DNA of 64,000 nucleotides from Vibrio tetraodonis (lineage in GTDB: Bacteria > Pseudomonadota > Gammaproteobacteria > Enterobacterales > Vibrionaceae), in assembly GCF_003350295.1 (NCBI RefSeq), contig NZ_QLYY01000025.1, positions 1-64,000 of the forward strand. Reading direction: 5' to 3'. Within the stretch, counting starts at the first letter, position 1. Each line of letters begins with the position of its first letter. The translations under genes were made by a program, and so were the position numbers. This document shows, in pieces, positions 56,020-63,442 of this stretch. The notes beneath the pieces were generated by a model. The model was not told where the DNA came from and did not search any database. It saw only the letters and a list, made by a program, of their open reading frames with translations.

Positions 56020-57006
56020 TTACCACTGTGGCATGAGTGAGAGTGGTGGCTCACTGAGTGCCGAGATTTGTTCTTTAAAAGCCAGAACTTGGCTTTCCCA
56101 GTATTTTGCGTCATTGAACCAAGGAAAGGCGATTGGAAATGCAGGATCTTGCCATCGCTTGGCTAACCATGCCATGTAATGCACCATGCGTAGACCACGT
56201 AACGGTTCAATTAGTTTCAGTTGGTTAGTGTCGAAATCGTTAAATTCTTGATACGCCTCCAAGATAATATCAAGTTGTGCCAGTTTTTCAGAGCGTTCAC
56301 CGCTTAATAGCATCCATAAATCTTGTATTGCAGGTCCATTGCGCGAATCGTCGAGATCGACAAACATCGGACCGTCACGCCAGAGAATATTGCCAGGATG
56401 ACAGTCGCCATGAAGACGAATGATGTCATCAGGCTCATTCCAATGCTGTTTAATAGACTGGATAAGTAAGTCTAAGTCATTGAAAAAAGCTGTTTCTAAA
56501 TGAGTGGGGATAAACTGAGACTGCTCAAGTAGTTGGCGTGGTTGATATAAGTATTCATCCAAGCCAATGGTGGGTCTGTGCTGAAAGGGGACTCTTGAGC
56601 CTACTTTATGAATTCGTCCTAAAAATCGTCCTACCCCTTCAAGTTGATCAAGGTTATCCACTTCAAATTGTCTCCCTCCTACACTTGCAAATAGGGCGAA
56701 TAGGTAGCCTTGGTACTGATGCAGTGTTTTGTCATGGATTTTTACAGGAGGAGCCACTGGGATCTCAGATTCTACCAACTCTAGTGTAAAGTCATGCTCT
56801 TCCTGTATTTGCAATGCAGTCCAACGTTCTGGACGATAGAACTTAACTACATAGCGTTGGCGCTGCTCATCGGTGAATTGATAAACGCGATTTTCATAAC
56901 TATTAAGTGGCAAGAAGCCAGACTCTGCTCGAATTCCAACGCTTTCTATGGCGTACCACATAAAGTCTGGAGTTAATGCATCGAAGTTAAAAGCTTGTTG
57001 TGTCAT
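56020..57006 (-). CDS. srkA: Stress response kinase SrkA (RdoA/YihE)
   Basis: 328 residues, aminoglycoside-phosphotransferase-like Ser/Thr kinase. Catalytic loop LHGDCHPGNILW and metal-binding FVDLDDSRNGP are intact. In E. coli SrkA counters stress-induced death and is co-transcribed with dsbA, which also follows here. Length equals E. coli YihE. Confidence 0.95.
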   Translation of the reverse strand: MTQQAFNFDALTPDFMWYAIESVGIRAESGFLPLNSYENRVYQFTDEQRQRYVVKFYRPERWTALQIQEEHDFTLELVESEIPVAPPVKIHDKTLHQYQGYLFALFASVGGRQFEVDNLDQLEGVGRFLGRIHKVGSRVPFQHRPTIGLDEYLYQPRQLLEQSQFIPTHLETAFFNDLDLLIQSIKQHWNEPDDIIRLHGDCHPGNILWRDGPMFVDLDDSRNGPAIQDLWMLLSGERSEKLAQLDIILEAYQEFNDFDTNQLKLIEPLRGLRMVHYMAWLAKRWQDPAFPIAFPWFNDAKYWESQVLAFKEQISALSEPPLSLMPQW

Positions 57007-57318
57007 AGGTCAAAGGATCCGCAGCTCAAGTATTGTAGCTGGTGTAATGGCTTGTAATAAAAGCTCGACGACTTCATATGGAACAATATACATCAAGGGG
57101 CGGCATTAGGATACCTAACGAATAAATCAGCCAGAGTATAAGCGTTCGCTTTTTTATTACTAGCCTTGTTTCTTTCGCCTAGAAGTTGATAGGTTGCGAA
57201 TATCTATCGATTGATAGGGTCAGTGAGCAAGGCATGCTTTTCGATAATAACGGTCAGCTAGTGGCCTTTGTGCCAATGAAGCCAAAGTTTCAGCAAGTGG
57301 TTAGTCCCGAATAAGAGA
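57007..57318. other. Gene-poor gap between srkA and ccoG
   Basis: No convincing gene. A forward 42-codon frame from TTG 57186 to TAA 57314 reads like protein in its second half (MLFDNNGQLVAFVPMKPKF from ATG 57234), but has no ribosome binding site and I do not recognise it. It may be a remnant or chance. Confidence 0.4.
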
Positions 57319-57338
57319 AAAGTCTAAGGGTAGACTTT
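57319..57338 (-). terminator. Probable ccoG terminator
   Basis: AAAGTCTA / TAGACTTT hairpin with a four-base loop, 27 bp past the ccoG stop; a T-rich stretch (TTTTCTCTTATT) follows on the reverse strand. Confidence 0.6.
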
Positions 57339-57364
57339 CTTCCTACTCGGGAAATGGCGCTAGC

Positions 57365-58783
57365 TTAGAGCTTTTTGATAAACCTACTTTCTACCGACAT
57401 AGTAAAGTCATGATTATCTGAGAGAGTAAACTCTATGGTTGCAACGGGGGAGCTAAGGCTCTCGGGTTGTACGCCAAGACTCATAGGTAAGCTAAAGACT
57501 TCTCCAGGCAAGACGTTGACGGTTTGCTTTCCATACCAAGACACATCCGTTAACCCTTTTACGTCCAGTTTATATTCTTGCTTTTGTTGTGTTTTATTGA
57601 TGATTTTTAGTGTGTACGTATTTTCGACTTCACCTAGCTCATTGACTCTAAATAGTTGGTTTCTGTCTCTAAGCACACTCAGGCCCGCAGGGTCAACGGC
57701 AGCTATTTGGGCGAAGAACAACCCGATCATCAACACAAATATCGCACCATAGCCCAGTAATTTGGGGCGCATGATCTTAGTGTGCTTGCCAGAAAGCCTA
57801 TGCTCAGTGGTATAGCTGATTAAGCCTTTGTCGTAGCCCATTCTGTCCATAGTGTGATCACAGGCATCAATACAGGCGCCACAGTTAATACACTCATACT
57901 GCAAGCCATCGCGGATATCGATACCAGTAGGGCAGACTTGAACACATAAATTACAGTCGACACAATCACCCAAGCCTAACTCTTTTGGATCAGCCTTACG
58001 TGATCTTGCTCCGCGTGACTCGCCACGTTTTACGTCATAGCCAACGATAAAGGTATCTTTGTCGAACATGGCTGATTGAAAACGGGCATATGGGCACATG
58101 TGAATACACATGATGGATCGCATCCAGCCAGCATTACCATAGGTACATCCAGCAAAGAATAACACCCAGAACACAGGCCAAAACGCTTCATCCCAAGTGA
58201 AGAAATTGATGACTAGGTCGCGTATTGGCACGAAGTAACCAACAAAGGTAAACCCTGTAGCGAGAGCGATAGTTATCCACGCAAAATGCTTGGCACTTTT
58301 ACGCATAATGAGATCGCCAGTGAGTTTACCGACATCTTGCTTGCGACGTTTATTGGCACTACCCTCAAACTTTTCTTCAAACCAAATGTACATAAAAGTC
58401 CAAACGGTTTGAGGGCAAAGGTACCCACACCATACTCGCCCCAAAAATGTAGTGATAAAGAAGAGTCCAAAGGCTGAGATAACGAATAACAAAGCCAGTA
58501 AGGTAAGATCTTGCGGATAGAATGTAGTACCAAAGAAGTTAAACTGCTGATTTCCTATATCCAGCAGCACAGCTTGTCGCTCTCCATATGTAATCCATGG
58601 CACTAGTGCAAAGAGCAGCAACAAAAACCAACCACCATAGCGGCGTAGTCGCTGAAACTGTCCCTTACTCTCACGTACATATATACGATTACTTGGATTA
58701 AACCTGTCCCCTTTGGTTTTGTGAGTTTTGGGGTTAAAGGTTTTGGGAGTCACGTCTTTTACTTCAATCTTGTCCTGACTCAT
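57365..58783 (-). CDS. ccoG: Cytochrome c oxidase accessory protein CcoG (RdxA/FixG family)
   Basis: 472 residues. Several membrane helices, a CGYLCPQTVW motif, two 4Fe-4S ferredoxin clusters (CVDCNLCVQVCP and CINCGACIDACD), and a C-terminal immunoglobulin-like periplasmic domain. CcoG reduces copper for insertion into cbb3-type oxidase. The ccoNOPQ genes are not in this window. I chose ATG at 58783 with AAGGAAG upstream; a TTG at 58840 is unlikely. A candidate FNR site precedes the promoter. Confidence 0.94.
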   Translation of the reverse strand: MSQDKIEVKDVTPKTFNPKTHKTKGDRFNPSNRIYVRESKGQFQRLRRYGGWFLLLLFALVPWITYGERQAVLLDIGNQQFNFFGTTFYPQDLTLLALLFVISAFGLFFITTFLGRVWCGYLCPQTVWTFMYIWFEEKFEGSANKRRKQDVGKLTGDLIMRKSAKHFAWITIALATGFTFVGYFVPIRDLVINFFTWDEAFWPVFWVLFFAGCTYGNAGWMRSIMCIHMCPYARFQSAMFDKDTFIVGYDVKRGESRGARSRKADPKELGLGDCVDCNLCVQVCPTGIDIRDGLQYECINCGACIDACDHTMDRMGYDKGLISYTTEHRLSGKHTKIMRPKLLGYGAIFVLMIGLFFAQIAAVDPAGLSVLRDRNQLFRVNELGEVENTYTLKIINKTQQKQEYKLDVKGLTDVSWYGKQTVNVLPGEVFSLPMSLGVQPESLSSPVATIEFTLSDNHDFTMSVESRFIKKL

Positions 58784-58871
58784 AACGCTTCCTTCTTGGG
58801 CTAAAGGCAAGGCTTCTTTGTGGCCTTGCTCTATCGACAATCCTTGTTAAGTATTGTCTTATTTGGCGATG

Positions 58872-58913
58872 ATTATATACGCGGCGTCATATTTATTTCT
58901 TTAACGCAATCAA
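58872..58913 (-). promoter_or_regulatory. Candidate FNR-dependent promoter of ccoG
   Basis: Reverse strand: TTGATTGCGTTAAA (58900-58913) is an 8 of 10 match to the FNR box TTGAT-N4-ATCAA. The -10 TATAAT (58872-58877) lies so that the box would centre near -41.5, the class II activator position. No good -35 is present, consistent with activator dependence. Confidence 0.5.
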
Positions 58914-59020
58914 CCTTTAGCAACAAAGAGCAGTACAGTTTGATAAAAAAAAGACCTAACAGTTTATCCATGTCTATGATTTAGATATAAAAACCATCAA
59001 AGATGGTTACTAATGTACAC

Positions 59021-59287
59021 CTATTCTATGATTCCTCGGGCTTTCAGCAATGCAGATTTAAAATTAGGCTCATGGTCTTTTGCTAAACCAGGGATCATTT
59101 CATTTTTGGCGCTATTGCGCATTTTTAGATGGTAGATCAATACATCATCCGTGAGTTCTTCCAGTGGACCGTGATATCCCGCTTCTTTTGCTAGTTTGAC
59201 AATAAAGGATAGCAAGTTGAGATCTTGGTTTTTATTCCATTCGGACTCTAGGAGATCGAGCAATTCTTCAATACGATGACATTTCAT
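59021..59287 (-). CDS. yihD: YihD, DUF1040 family
   Basis: 88 residues, close to E. coli YihD (89): CHRIEELLDLLE, DLNLLSFIVKLAKEAGYHG, LTDDVLIYHLKMRNSAK and ALLKARGII are conserved. Function not established. The start is ATG at 59287 (MKCHRIEE); an upstream in-frame start at 59299 is not conserved. A single-gene unit upstream of ccoG. Confidence 0.93.
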   Translation of the reverse strand: MKCHRIEELLDLLESEWNKNQDLNLLSFIVKLAKEAGYHGPLEELTDDVLIYHLKMRNSAKNEMIPGLAKDHEPNFKSALLKARGIIE

Positions 59288-59390
59288 GGTGATTCCCATG
59301 CTTTTTGTAATGATATGGTGTCAAATGTATCAAATGGCATGCTCCAGTACCAAAGATAAAGTTGAGTTGAGACTATATTGGAATAAAAGA

Positions 59391-59415
59391 AAAAGCGCAG
59401 TGTCGCTGCGCTTTT
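59391..59415. terminator. Strong hairpin terminator
   Basis: AAAAGCGCAG / CTGCGCTTTT with a five-base loop. On the reverse strand it is followed by TTTTTCTTTTATT and starts 3 bp after the TAG of the 54-residue candidate gene; on the forward strand it also has a T run. Confidence 0.85.
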
Positions 59416-59418
59416 TAA

Positions 59419-59583
59419 CTATGCCGCCTTGGTAACTTTGGTTGTAGATGACGCCAATAATGCCGTCTTTTCTACTAAAGTCATTCCGGGCGCGAGATTG
59501 TGTGTCGCGGGTGTCTTTACAAAGCCACTGCGGCGACGCATCGCACGGTTGGTGTGCGAGCACCTGACTAATGTTGGTCGCAT
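59419..59583 (-). CDS. Candidate small basic protein, or non-coding RNA, of unknown function
   Basis: A 54-codon frame from ATG 59583 to TAG 59419. It begins MRPTLVRCSHTNRAMRRRSG and ends STTKVTKAA; eight arginines and five lysines make it basic, with no membrane segment. AGG lies 8 bases before ATG. The strongest argument is the perfect terminator three bases after the stop. No family recognised. A small RNA ending at that terminator is the main alternative. Confidence 0.4.
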   Translation of the reverse strand: MRPTLVRCSHTNRAMRRRSGFVKTPATHNLAPGMTLVEKTALLASSTTKVTKAA

Positions 59584-59627
59584 TGATTAACCTAACTGCC
59601 AGGCATATCCATTGCCAAACTTATGGC

Positions 59628-59731
59628 CTAATCAGTTATGAGTTACGCTATTGCAAGGAACTCTTCTGGCTCACGCCAATCCAAGTAACTAATCAGGGAC
59701 TGTGATATGAAGCATACATATCACTGATTAG
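59628..59731. repeat. CTAATCAG repeats and long imperfect hairpin
   Basis: CTAATCAG occurs at 59628-59635 and 59689-59696, and inverted as CTGATTAG at 59724-59731. The second and third copies enclose GTGATATG / CATATCAC (59702-59709 with 59717-59724), giving a 16 bp stem with a small bulge. A further nested repeat (CAACC..GGTTG) lies near 59783-59812. The 59584-59887 gap has no other gene. Could be an operator or an RNA structure. Confidence 0.5.
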
Positions 59732-59887
59732 ACTAGCACCATCTTATTAATTGGTCGATATCTAATCGTTTATCTTTATCCAACCTCACTGCAATTATGT
59801 GAGAAAGGTTGCAGTAGTCTAGCTCCTGTCCAGATTAGTATGAGTCTACGAAGTTGCATCTAGCTGTGTTGTTCCTAGGAGAAGTGA

Positions 59888-60685
59888 ATGTCGTTTTTTA
59901 AGAAAACCCTTGCAAGCTTTGGTATAGGATCCGCGAAAGTAGACTCTGTACTCCAACAAGAAGTGCTTTACCCTGGTGAAAAGATAAACATAAGAGTTGA
60001 TGTTTATGGGGGCGCGACTGCGCAAGAAATAGACAACATCGAAATAAAACTCTATTGTCGCTACATTAAGGAAATGTCTGCTAATCAAGGTCATGATAAA
60101 GGATCGAATAGTCGAATGCGACGAGTACCCAGCAACCATGCCTTAGCTTGTTGGAGCTTGCCATATACGTTTACGCTTGAGCCTGGTGAAACCCGCAATT
60201 TTGATGTTGAGCTTAACATACCTTGGAACACACCAGTGACAATAGGTGATTCCAAAGTATGGCTAGAAACGGGATTGAACATCGCTTTGGCGAAAGACCC
60301 GACGGATAAAGATATATTAACGGTACGCCCAGATCCTTTGCTAGACGGTATCTTCACTGTATTGGAAGAGAGTGGTCTTCGTATTCGTCAGGTTGAATGT
60401 GAGGCTGTTGAAGGTTTTGATTTACCTTTTGTACAAGAGTTTGAATTTGTACCGACTACAGGGCCATTTCATGGGCGATGGCGAGAGTTAGAGCTGGTAG
60501 CGCATAGAAATGATCAACACCTTGAAATCTGGTTTGAAATTGATCGTCATCGTAAGGGTACTCAGGGGATGCTGGCCAGTTTACTTGGTAGTGGCAAATT
60601 GAAACGCCAGCTATCTATCCCTCTTGATACACCAATTAAGCAGGCTAGTCATCTGGTTGTAGAATTCCTAGACAAACACACTTAA
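59888..60685 (+). CDS. Spo0M-family arrestin-like protein
   Basis: 265 residues resembling the sporulation-control protein Spo0M family. The opening MSFFKKTLASFGIGSAKVDS and VLYPGEKINIRVDVYGGATA are characteristic of it; the fold is an arrestin-like beta sandwich. Its role in non-sporulating bacteria is unclear; cytosolic. GGAGAAGTG just upstream of ATG is a good ribosome binding site. Confidence 0.85.
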   Translation: MSFFKKTLASFGIGSAKVDSVLQQEVLYPGEKINIRVDVYGGATAQEIDNIEIKLYCRYIKEMSANQGHDKGSNSRMRRVPSNHALACWSLPYTFTLEPGETRNFDVELNIPWNTPVTIGDSKVWLETGLNIALAKDPTDKDILTVRPDPLLDGIFTVLEESGLRIRQVECEAVEGFDLPFVQEFEFVPTTGPFHGRWRELELVAHRNDQHLEIWFEIDRHRKGTQGMLASLLGSGKLKRQLSIPLDTPIKQASHLVVEFLDKHT

Positions 60686-60763
60686 CCTAAATTTAATATT
60701 TTAAGCTTACATGTGTAAGCCGAGTGTGTCATAATCTAGAGTAATTATTCCACAACATAGCTA

Positions 60764-61420
60764 ATGATGAAGACTCAGCATAGCCCCGCGTACAGCACAA
60801 CAGAAGAGCTGGCAAACACTCTAACCCATGGCGTTGGCATCTTGTTAGGGGTGGTCGGCTTAATTTTACTTTTAATAAAAGCTGTCGATCATAATGCAGA
60901 TACCCTGACTATTACCAGTATGAGTATTTATGGTGCGAGCATGATAGTCCTATTTCTTGCTTCGACACTTTACCATGCTATCCCCTATCAAAGAGCCAAA
61001 AGAGCGCTTAAAACGTTCGATCACTGTGCCATATATTTGCTTATTGCTGGCAGTTATACGCCGTTTCTCTTAGTCAGCTTACGAACCCCTCTTGCGATTG
61101 GCTTAATGATAGTTATCTGGGTATTGGCTCTTATCGGTATTATTATGAAGCTGGCATTTGTCTATCGTTATAAAAAACTATCACTTGTAACCTATTTAAT
61201 GATGGGCTGGTTGTCTTTGGTGGTGATTTATCAACTTGCGCTTAACCTAGAAGTGGGCGGGTTAACCCTTTTGGCTGCTGGAGGAATAATATATTCACTT
61301 GGTGTTATCTTCTATGTTGCCAAGCGGATTCCCTTCAATCATGCGATATGGCATGGATTCGTTCTGGCAGGTTGCGCTTGTCATTTTTTCGCCATTTACT
61401 TGTATGTTGATCCAGTTTAG
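60764..61420 (+). CDS. trhA: Hemolysin III family membrane protein TrhA (YqfA)
   Basis: 218 residues, seven membrane helices, PAQR/hemolysin III family. FLASTLYHAIP, FDHCAIYLLIAGSYTPFLLV and FNHAIWHGFVLAGC carry the conserved serine, aspartate and histidines that bind zinc in this family. Strong similarity to E. coli YqfA (TrhA), linked to membrane energetics. Two adjacent ATG codons are possible starts (60764 or 60767). Its stop overlaps the stop of the convergent downstream gene. Confidence 0.92.
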   Translation: MMKTQHSPAYSTTEELANTLTHGVGILLGVVGLILLLIKAVDHNADTLTITSMSIYGASMIVLFLASTLYHAIPYQRAKRALKTFDHCAIYLLIAGSYTPFLLVSLRTPLAIGLMIVIWVLALIGIIMKLAFVYRYKKLSLVTYLMMGWLSLVVIYQLALNLEVGGLTLLAAGGIIYSLGVIFYVAKRIPFNHAIWHGFVLAGCACHFFAIYLYVDPV

Positions 61421-61977
61421 CGATTGATGAGACTGGTGATATTTGCACTAATGAAATACTGGTCTTGTTTAACCACATCCAGCTCTATATCCTTGCCTTT
61501 CTTCACTTGCTGTGGTCGCAGGTAGGTCTCTGGCATACGTTTGATTGATTGCCATATTGTGACACTTTTTTTCGTTAGGGCTTTTTTGTCTATCCCTGAT
61601 ACCTCAATCTCAATTTCAATGAGTATCACAGAGTTGAGACTTTGATTAGTGATAGAGGTTGGAATAATGAGTTTACCATCAACATAACTTGGCGCTCCGA
61701 GCAGCAGATCCACTCCCGAATCTGAAAGCTGCATGCTTGGGTGATTGCTATCGAGTTTAATCATACTAGCCACTTTTTTATCGATAAGTGGAATGGCTAC
61801 AAGTTGTGGCTTATCTGAAGTAAGGCTTTCAGCCTCGTCAGGTGGCGTTTCGGCTACATATTGCCAAGTAAAGTTGTCATGTAAAATGACCTGGCGACCA
61901 TCATTTAAAGTCACCGTTTGATCTGCCATCACAGTTGAGGCAGCGAGTATGGTAAGCAAGCTTATAGCTTTATACAT
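61417..61977 (-). CDS. Exported protein, DUF3157-like
   Basis: 186 residues with a signal peptide (MYKAISLLTILAASTVMA). The start of the mature part, VTLNDGRQVILHDNFTW, reads like the Vibrio DUF3157 proteins I remember; the rest is beta-rich and soluble. Function unknown. It is 9 bp after trkH and probably co-transcribed with trkA-trkH, so a link to ion homeostasis or the envelope is possible but only inferred from position. Confidence 0.75.
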   Translation of the reverse strand: MYKAISLLTILAASTVMADQTVTLNDGRQVILHDNFTWQYVAETPPDEAESLTSDKPQLVAIPLIDKKVASMIKLDSNHPSMQLSDSGVDLLLGAPSYVDGKLIIPTSITNQSLNSVILIEIEIEVSGIDKKALTKKSVTIWQSIKRMPETYLRPQQVKKGKDIELDVVKQDQYFISANITSLINR

Positions 61978-61986
61978 CTTTTGTCC

Positions 61987-63432
61987 TTAGCGCTTCCAAA
62001 ATGCCGGGAAAAATAATACCAATATAGTGAGTATTTCCAGTCGTCCCATTAGCATGCCAAAGCTGAGTAACCATTTTGCCATATCGGGAAGGGGGGCAAA
62101 ATTACCAGTTGGACCAATGACAGAGCCCATACCTGGTCCTACGTTTGCGACTGCGGTAATGGAACCAGAGATGCTGGTAATAGTATCCAGTCCTAGCGCG
62201 CTTAGGCAGCCAGCAATAAAAATAATGGTGACGAAAAACATCAGTACAAATGCGACGACTGAGCGAACAATATCATCGTTAACGGGTCTGTGGTTATATC
62301 TCTGAACAAACACACCTGAAGGGTGGATCAGTTTCATCATTTGTTTATTGAGCAAAGTGATTGCAATTTGAAAGCGGAAAATCTTAATGCCCCCAGAGGT
62401 AGAACCAGAACAGGCTCCCGCCATCATCAAGAAGGCAAATAAAGTGGTAGGCAAAGCTCCCCAAGCGGTAAAGTCTTCTAGGCCAAACCCTGTGGTAGTC
62501 AATACAGACACAATATTGAACATAGAGACTCTTAGAGCATCCATTATCTGGTAGCCATCTCGAATTACTAACCAGCCGGAGATAATAAGACTAGAGCTTA
62601 GGAACAAATAGGTGAAGCCTTTTACTTGTGCATCACTAAATAGCTCAGTGACGGTTCGCTTTCTAAGTGCGGCCACAAATAATAAAAAGGGTAGGCCGCC
62701 AAGAAACATAAACAGAGTGGCAACCCAGTGTGACCCATGGGAGAAATGGTTCATTGAGCCGTCAGAAGTCGAATACCCACCGGTAGAAAGGGTTGTAAAT
62801 GAGTGATTGATTGCTTCAAATAAGCTCATACCCGTAAGAAGGTAGCCAACCATACACAGCCCTGTCAGGCTCAGATAAACCAGCATTATATTTTTAGCAA
62901 CGGTTTTGGCTCTGGGACTGCTTTTATCTGACCAGTCTGATGATTCGGTGTGAAAGAGCTTCATGCCCCCAACGTTGAGCATTGGCAGTACTGCAACCGC
63001 CATTACAATGAAGCCGATACCACCCAACCATTGTAATATAGATCGCCATAGTAAAATGCTCGGCGCCATGTTATCGAGCCCACTCAGTACTGTTGAACCG
63101 GTCGTTGTGATACCAGACATGGTCTCAAAGTAGGCATCGGTAAAGCTGATGTGATTGATAAACACAAAAGGCAGAGCCGCAAATGAGCTGGCTACCGTCC
63201 ACACCAAACTAGTGATTAAAAACATGTCTCGAGCACTAAGCTTGAAACTTTTAGTTCGCCCTATAGTTAAACATGCAAACGCTGCTGTGTGAGTGATGAT
63301 AACGGCTTGGCCAAACTCTATAAACCCAGCCGTTCCGGTGAAAAAAGCCACCAGCGTTGGGATATACATAAATAAGGCAAGCTTTGAGAGTACTAAGCCA
63401 ATAACAAACAGAATAGGGCGAAAGTTGACCAT
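61987..63432 (-). CDS. trkH: Trk potassium uptake system membrane subunit TrkH (second copy)
   Basis: 481 residues with the four pore repeats: TTTGST (glycine 112), STGGYS, TTTGFG and VANVGPGMG. It differs from the copy at 1402-2859 in several filter-flanking residues (for example VGPG instead of LGPG), so the two are diverged paralogues, not recent duplicates. It is 10 bp downstream of trkA, making this the trkA-linked Trk channel. Confidence 0.96.
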   Translation of the reverse strand: MVNFRPILFVIGLVLSKLALFMYIPTLVAFFTGTAGFIEFGQAVIITHTAAFACLTIGRTKSFKLSARDMFLITSLVWTVASSFAALPFVFINHISFTDAYFETMSGITTTGSTVLSGLDNMAPSILLWRSILQWLGGIGFIVMAVAVLPMLNVGGMKLFHTESSDWSDKSSPRAKTVAKNIMLVYLSLTGLCMVGYLLTGMSLFEAINHSFTTLSTGGYSTSDGSMNHFSHGSHWVATLFMFLGGLPFLLFVAALRKRTVTELFSDAQVKGFTYLFLSSSLIISGWLVIRDGYQIMDALRVSMFNIVSVLTTTGFGLEDFTAWGALPTTLFAFLMMAGACSGSTSGGIKIFRFQIAITLLNKQMMKLIHPSGVFVQRYNHRPVNDDIVRSVVAFVLMFFVTIIFIAGCLSALGLDTITSISGSITAVANVGPGMGSVIGPTGNFAPLPDMAKWLLSFGMLMGRLEILTILVLFFPAFWKR

Positions 63433-63442
63433 AAGTTCAAAC

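Noticed and set aside
57319..57338. Terminator for the small forward frame ending at 57314
   Set aside because: The T-rich tail is on the reverse strand and the hairpin is 27 bp past ccoG, so it is better explained as the ccoG terminator.
59330..59563. 77-codon reverse open frame
   Set aside because: It runs through a strong terminator hairpin; the 54-codon frame that stops just before the hairpin is a better candidate.
59580..59890. Integron attC or mobile-element end
   Set aside because: The hairpin lacks the attC core sites, and no integrase, transposase or cassette structure is nearby.
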